Source: Mucilaginibacter lappiensis (lineage in GTDB: Bacteria; Bacteroidota; Bacteroidia; Sphingobacteriales; Sphingobacteriaceae). Taken from it: a stretch of DNA of 64,000 bases. Shown in pieces: positions 62,412 through 64,000 of the stretch. The position numbers and the translations under genes are program-made. Location: contig NZ_FTMG01000002.1 in NCBI RefSeq assembly GCF_900155965.1, positions 643,911 to 707,910 of the forward strand, written 5' to 3'. Below the pieces are notes generated by a model. That model was given only the letters and a program-made list of their open reading frames with translations, did not search any database and was not told where the DNA came from. Position 1 is the stretch's first letter. The number at the start of each line of letters is the position of its first letter.

Positions 62412-63431
62412 TTATAAAGGATTTTGTGATATGTATTTTTCCCATTCCCAGGCTGATAGCATCATGGTTTCAATACCCAGTTCGGCTTTCCAGCCCAGTT
62501 TATTAGTTGATTTGGTTACATCTCCCCAAACTTTTTCTACATCACCCGAGCGACGAGGGCCAATCTGGTAATTTAATTTTACACCGGTGGTGCGTTCAAA
62601 GGCGTGTATCACCTCTAATACGGTACTGCCATTGCCGGTGCCAATATTAAATACATCATAACCGGTAAAGCTTTCTTTTTCGGCCAGTTTAAGGGCGGCC
62701 ACGTGTGCTTTTGCCAAATCAACTACGTGTATGTAATCACGAACACAGCTGCCATCTGCAGTGCTGTAATCGTTGCCAAATACGGTTAGCTTTTCGCGTT
62801 TGCCCATAGCGGTCTGCGTAATAAAAGGTACCAGGTTTTGCGGTACACCGATAGGCAGCTCGCCTATCAATGCGGTTTCATGTGCTCCTACGGGATTAAA
62901 ATATCTTAGCGATATTACTTTATAGTTACTGCCCGAAGCTACCATATCGGTCAGGATCTCCTCGGCTATCTGTTTGGTATTGCCATAAGGTGATTCGGCT
63001 GGTTTTACAGGTGCGTTCTCGGTAACTGGTAATATATCTGGCTGTCCGTAAACGGTGCAGCTTGATGAAAAAATAAAACTCAGGGGTTTGCCGTAATAAG
63101 CTTCCAGCAAATTGATGAGGGAATAAAAATTATTGCGGTAATATTTTAATGGTTTTTGTACCGACTCGCCCACTGCCTTGAAAGCGGCAAAATGAATAAT
63201 ACCATCAATATCAGGCTCTTTAATGGCCAGTTCTTTTACGCTATGCTCGTCGCTCAGATCAAGTTTATGGAAAACGGGCTTGTAGCCTATTATCCGGGCT
63301 ATCTGATCCAGTATTTTAGGATCGGAGTTCGACAGGTCGTCAACAATAACAGGTTCGTAGCCTGCATTTACCAATTCAACAACGGTATGTGAGCCAATAA
63401 AACCCAAACCGCCTGTTACTAATATCTTCAT
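62412..63431 (-). CDS. galE: UDP-glucose 4-epimerase
   Basis: 339 residues. Short-chain dehydrogenase motifs GGLGFIGSH near the N-terminus, SSSCTVYG, YGNTK (YxxxK), and RYFNPVGAHETALIGE, then the GalE-typical DGSCVRDYIHVVDLAKAH. It interconverts UDP-glucose and UDP-galactose (or the N-acetyl forms). Part of the leftward polysaccharide gene run, 15 nt after the UXS-like gene. Confidence 0.94.
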   Translation of the reverse strand: MKILVTGGLGFIGSHTVVELVNAGYEPVIVDDLSNSDPKILDQIARIIGYKPVFHKLDLSDEHSVKELAIKEPDIDGIIHFAAFKAVGESVQKPLKYYRNNFYSLINLLEAYYGKPLSFIFSSSCTVYGQPDILPVTENAPVKPAESPYGNTKQIAEEILTDMVASGSNYKVISLRYFNPVGAHETALIGELPIGVPQNLVPFITQTAMGKREKLTVFGNDYSTADGSCVRDYIHVVDLAKAHVAALKLAEKESFTGYDVFNIGTGNGSTVLEVIHAFERTTGVKLNYQIGPRRSGDVEKVWGDVTKSTNKLGWKAELGIETMMLSAWEWEKYISQNPL

Positions 63432-63445
63432 TTTAAGTAGGTATG

Positions 63446-64000
63446 TTATTTATTATAGTACGCAAAATCCTTGTGGTTTATTTCTTTTTCGGGTAGGGAT
63501 TTAAAATAATCTAAAGTGATCTTTAAGCCTTCGCTTCGGGATACTTTAGGCTCCCAGCCTAAAATGGCTTTGGCCTTGGTGATATCGGGCCGGCGTTGTT
63601 TAGGGTCATCAACCGGCAACGGCAGGCTGATGAGTTTTTGATCGGTACCGGTTAGCTTGATGATCTCTTCGCCAAACTGTTTTATCGTGATCTCATCGGG
63701 GTTACCGATGTTAACCGGCTGTGCATAATCACTGTGCAGCAGACGGTAGATGCCTTCAACCAAGTCGTCCACATAACAAAATGAGCGGGTTTGTGAACCA
63801 TCGCCAAACATAGTTAATGATTCGCCCCTTAAAGCCTGGCCAATAAAGGCGGGTAATACACGCCCGTCATTTAGCCGCATACGCGGGCCATAAGTGTTGA
63901 ATATCCGTACAATACGGGTTTCCAGTCCGTGAAAGGTATGATAAGCCATGGTAATGGCTTCCTGGAAACGTTTAGCTTCGTCATAAACGCCCCGTGGCCC
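63446..64000 (-). CDS. NAD-dependent epimerase, UDP-glucuronate decarboxylase-like (cut by window edge)
   Basis: C-terminal part only: the frame stays open from 63446 to the window edge at 64000 (184 codons; the ATG at 63949 is internal). It includes the YxxxK motif as YDEAKR, then [34 protein letters not shown] and [11 protein letters not shown]. These sequences match the UDP-xylose synthase/UDP-glucuronate decarboxylase branch of the sugar-nucleotide epimerases. The N-terminal NAD-binding half lies outside the window, so the exact enzyme is uncertain. Confidence 0.85.
   Translation of the reverse strand, partial: GPRGVYDEAKRFQEAITMAYHTFHGLETRIVRIFNTYGPRMRLNDGRVLPAFIGQALRGESLTMFGDGSQTRSFCYVDDLVEGIYRLLHSDYAQPVNIGNPDEITIKQFGEEIIKLTGTDQKLISLPLPVDDPKQRRPDITKAKAILGWEPKVSRSEGLKITLDYFKSLPEKEINHKDFAYYNK

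Overview
The window looks like chromosome from a Bacteroidota bacterium, most likely Sphingobacteriaceae (Mucilaginibacter- or Pedobacter-like). Reasons: promoters of the TAnnTTTG type with a TTG/TTTG box 19-21 nt upstream (clear ahead of rplM and gcvP), weak Shine-Dalgarno sequences, many secreted proteins ending their signal peptide in ...AQ, large FtsX/MacB-type permeases of about 790 residues, a one-chain GcvP, a bacilliredoxin, and long inverted repeats in the gene spacers. The genus is an inference.

Layout. 1-259: start of a leftward secreted or outer-membrane protein, cut by the window edge. 882-3365: XRE/pentapeptide-repeat regulator with a DrrAB-like ABC exporter. 4211-7016: rplM-rpsI-rpsB-tsf. 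7206-9887: nagA, pyrH and a Blc-like lipocalin. 9953-12454: secreted M1 aminopeptidase (leftward). 12756-29944: seven consecutive paralogous ABC permeases with no ATPase gene among them, followed by a secreted esterase with a PA14-like domain. 31543-35044: bacilliredoxin, M23 peptidase plus bactofilin, and ahcY. 35124-36594: a REP/RAYT unit (transposase, an unrelated passenger ORF and four REP copies). 36672-45177: accessory genes, including a serine hydrolase, an amidohydrolase-SnoaL fusion, a polysaccharide deacetylase, pdxJ and several unknowns. 45908-56737: gcvP, a response regulator, an MBL hydrolase, recJ, lptB, a GH3 protein and dnaA. 57297-60429: unknown membrane protein, A-type Fe-S carrier, TlpA-like protein and a MacB-like permease. 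60527-64000: surface-polysaccharide genes (CpsB-type phosphatase, rfbB, galE and a UXS-like gene cut by the edge).

Two non-coding systems stand out. First, two homologous leader elements (about 360-633 and 39510-39786) lie the same distance upstream of two unrelated leftward genes for exported proteins. Each has a promoter-like box at its distal end, then a perfect 13-14 bp hairpin whose inner half differs between copies but still pairs, then conserved AT-rich sequence with GTTAAAA repeated every 10 nt. Second, six copies of a roughly 42-nt REP sequence occur: four around the RAYT transposase and its passenger ORF, and two facing each other as a REPIN about 18 kb away.

Many other spacers carry inverted repeats of one design (a short motif repeated on one arm, its complement on the other) with a different sequence at most sites. 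All repeat and motif matches were made by eye; no database search was possible.
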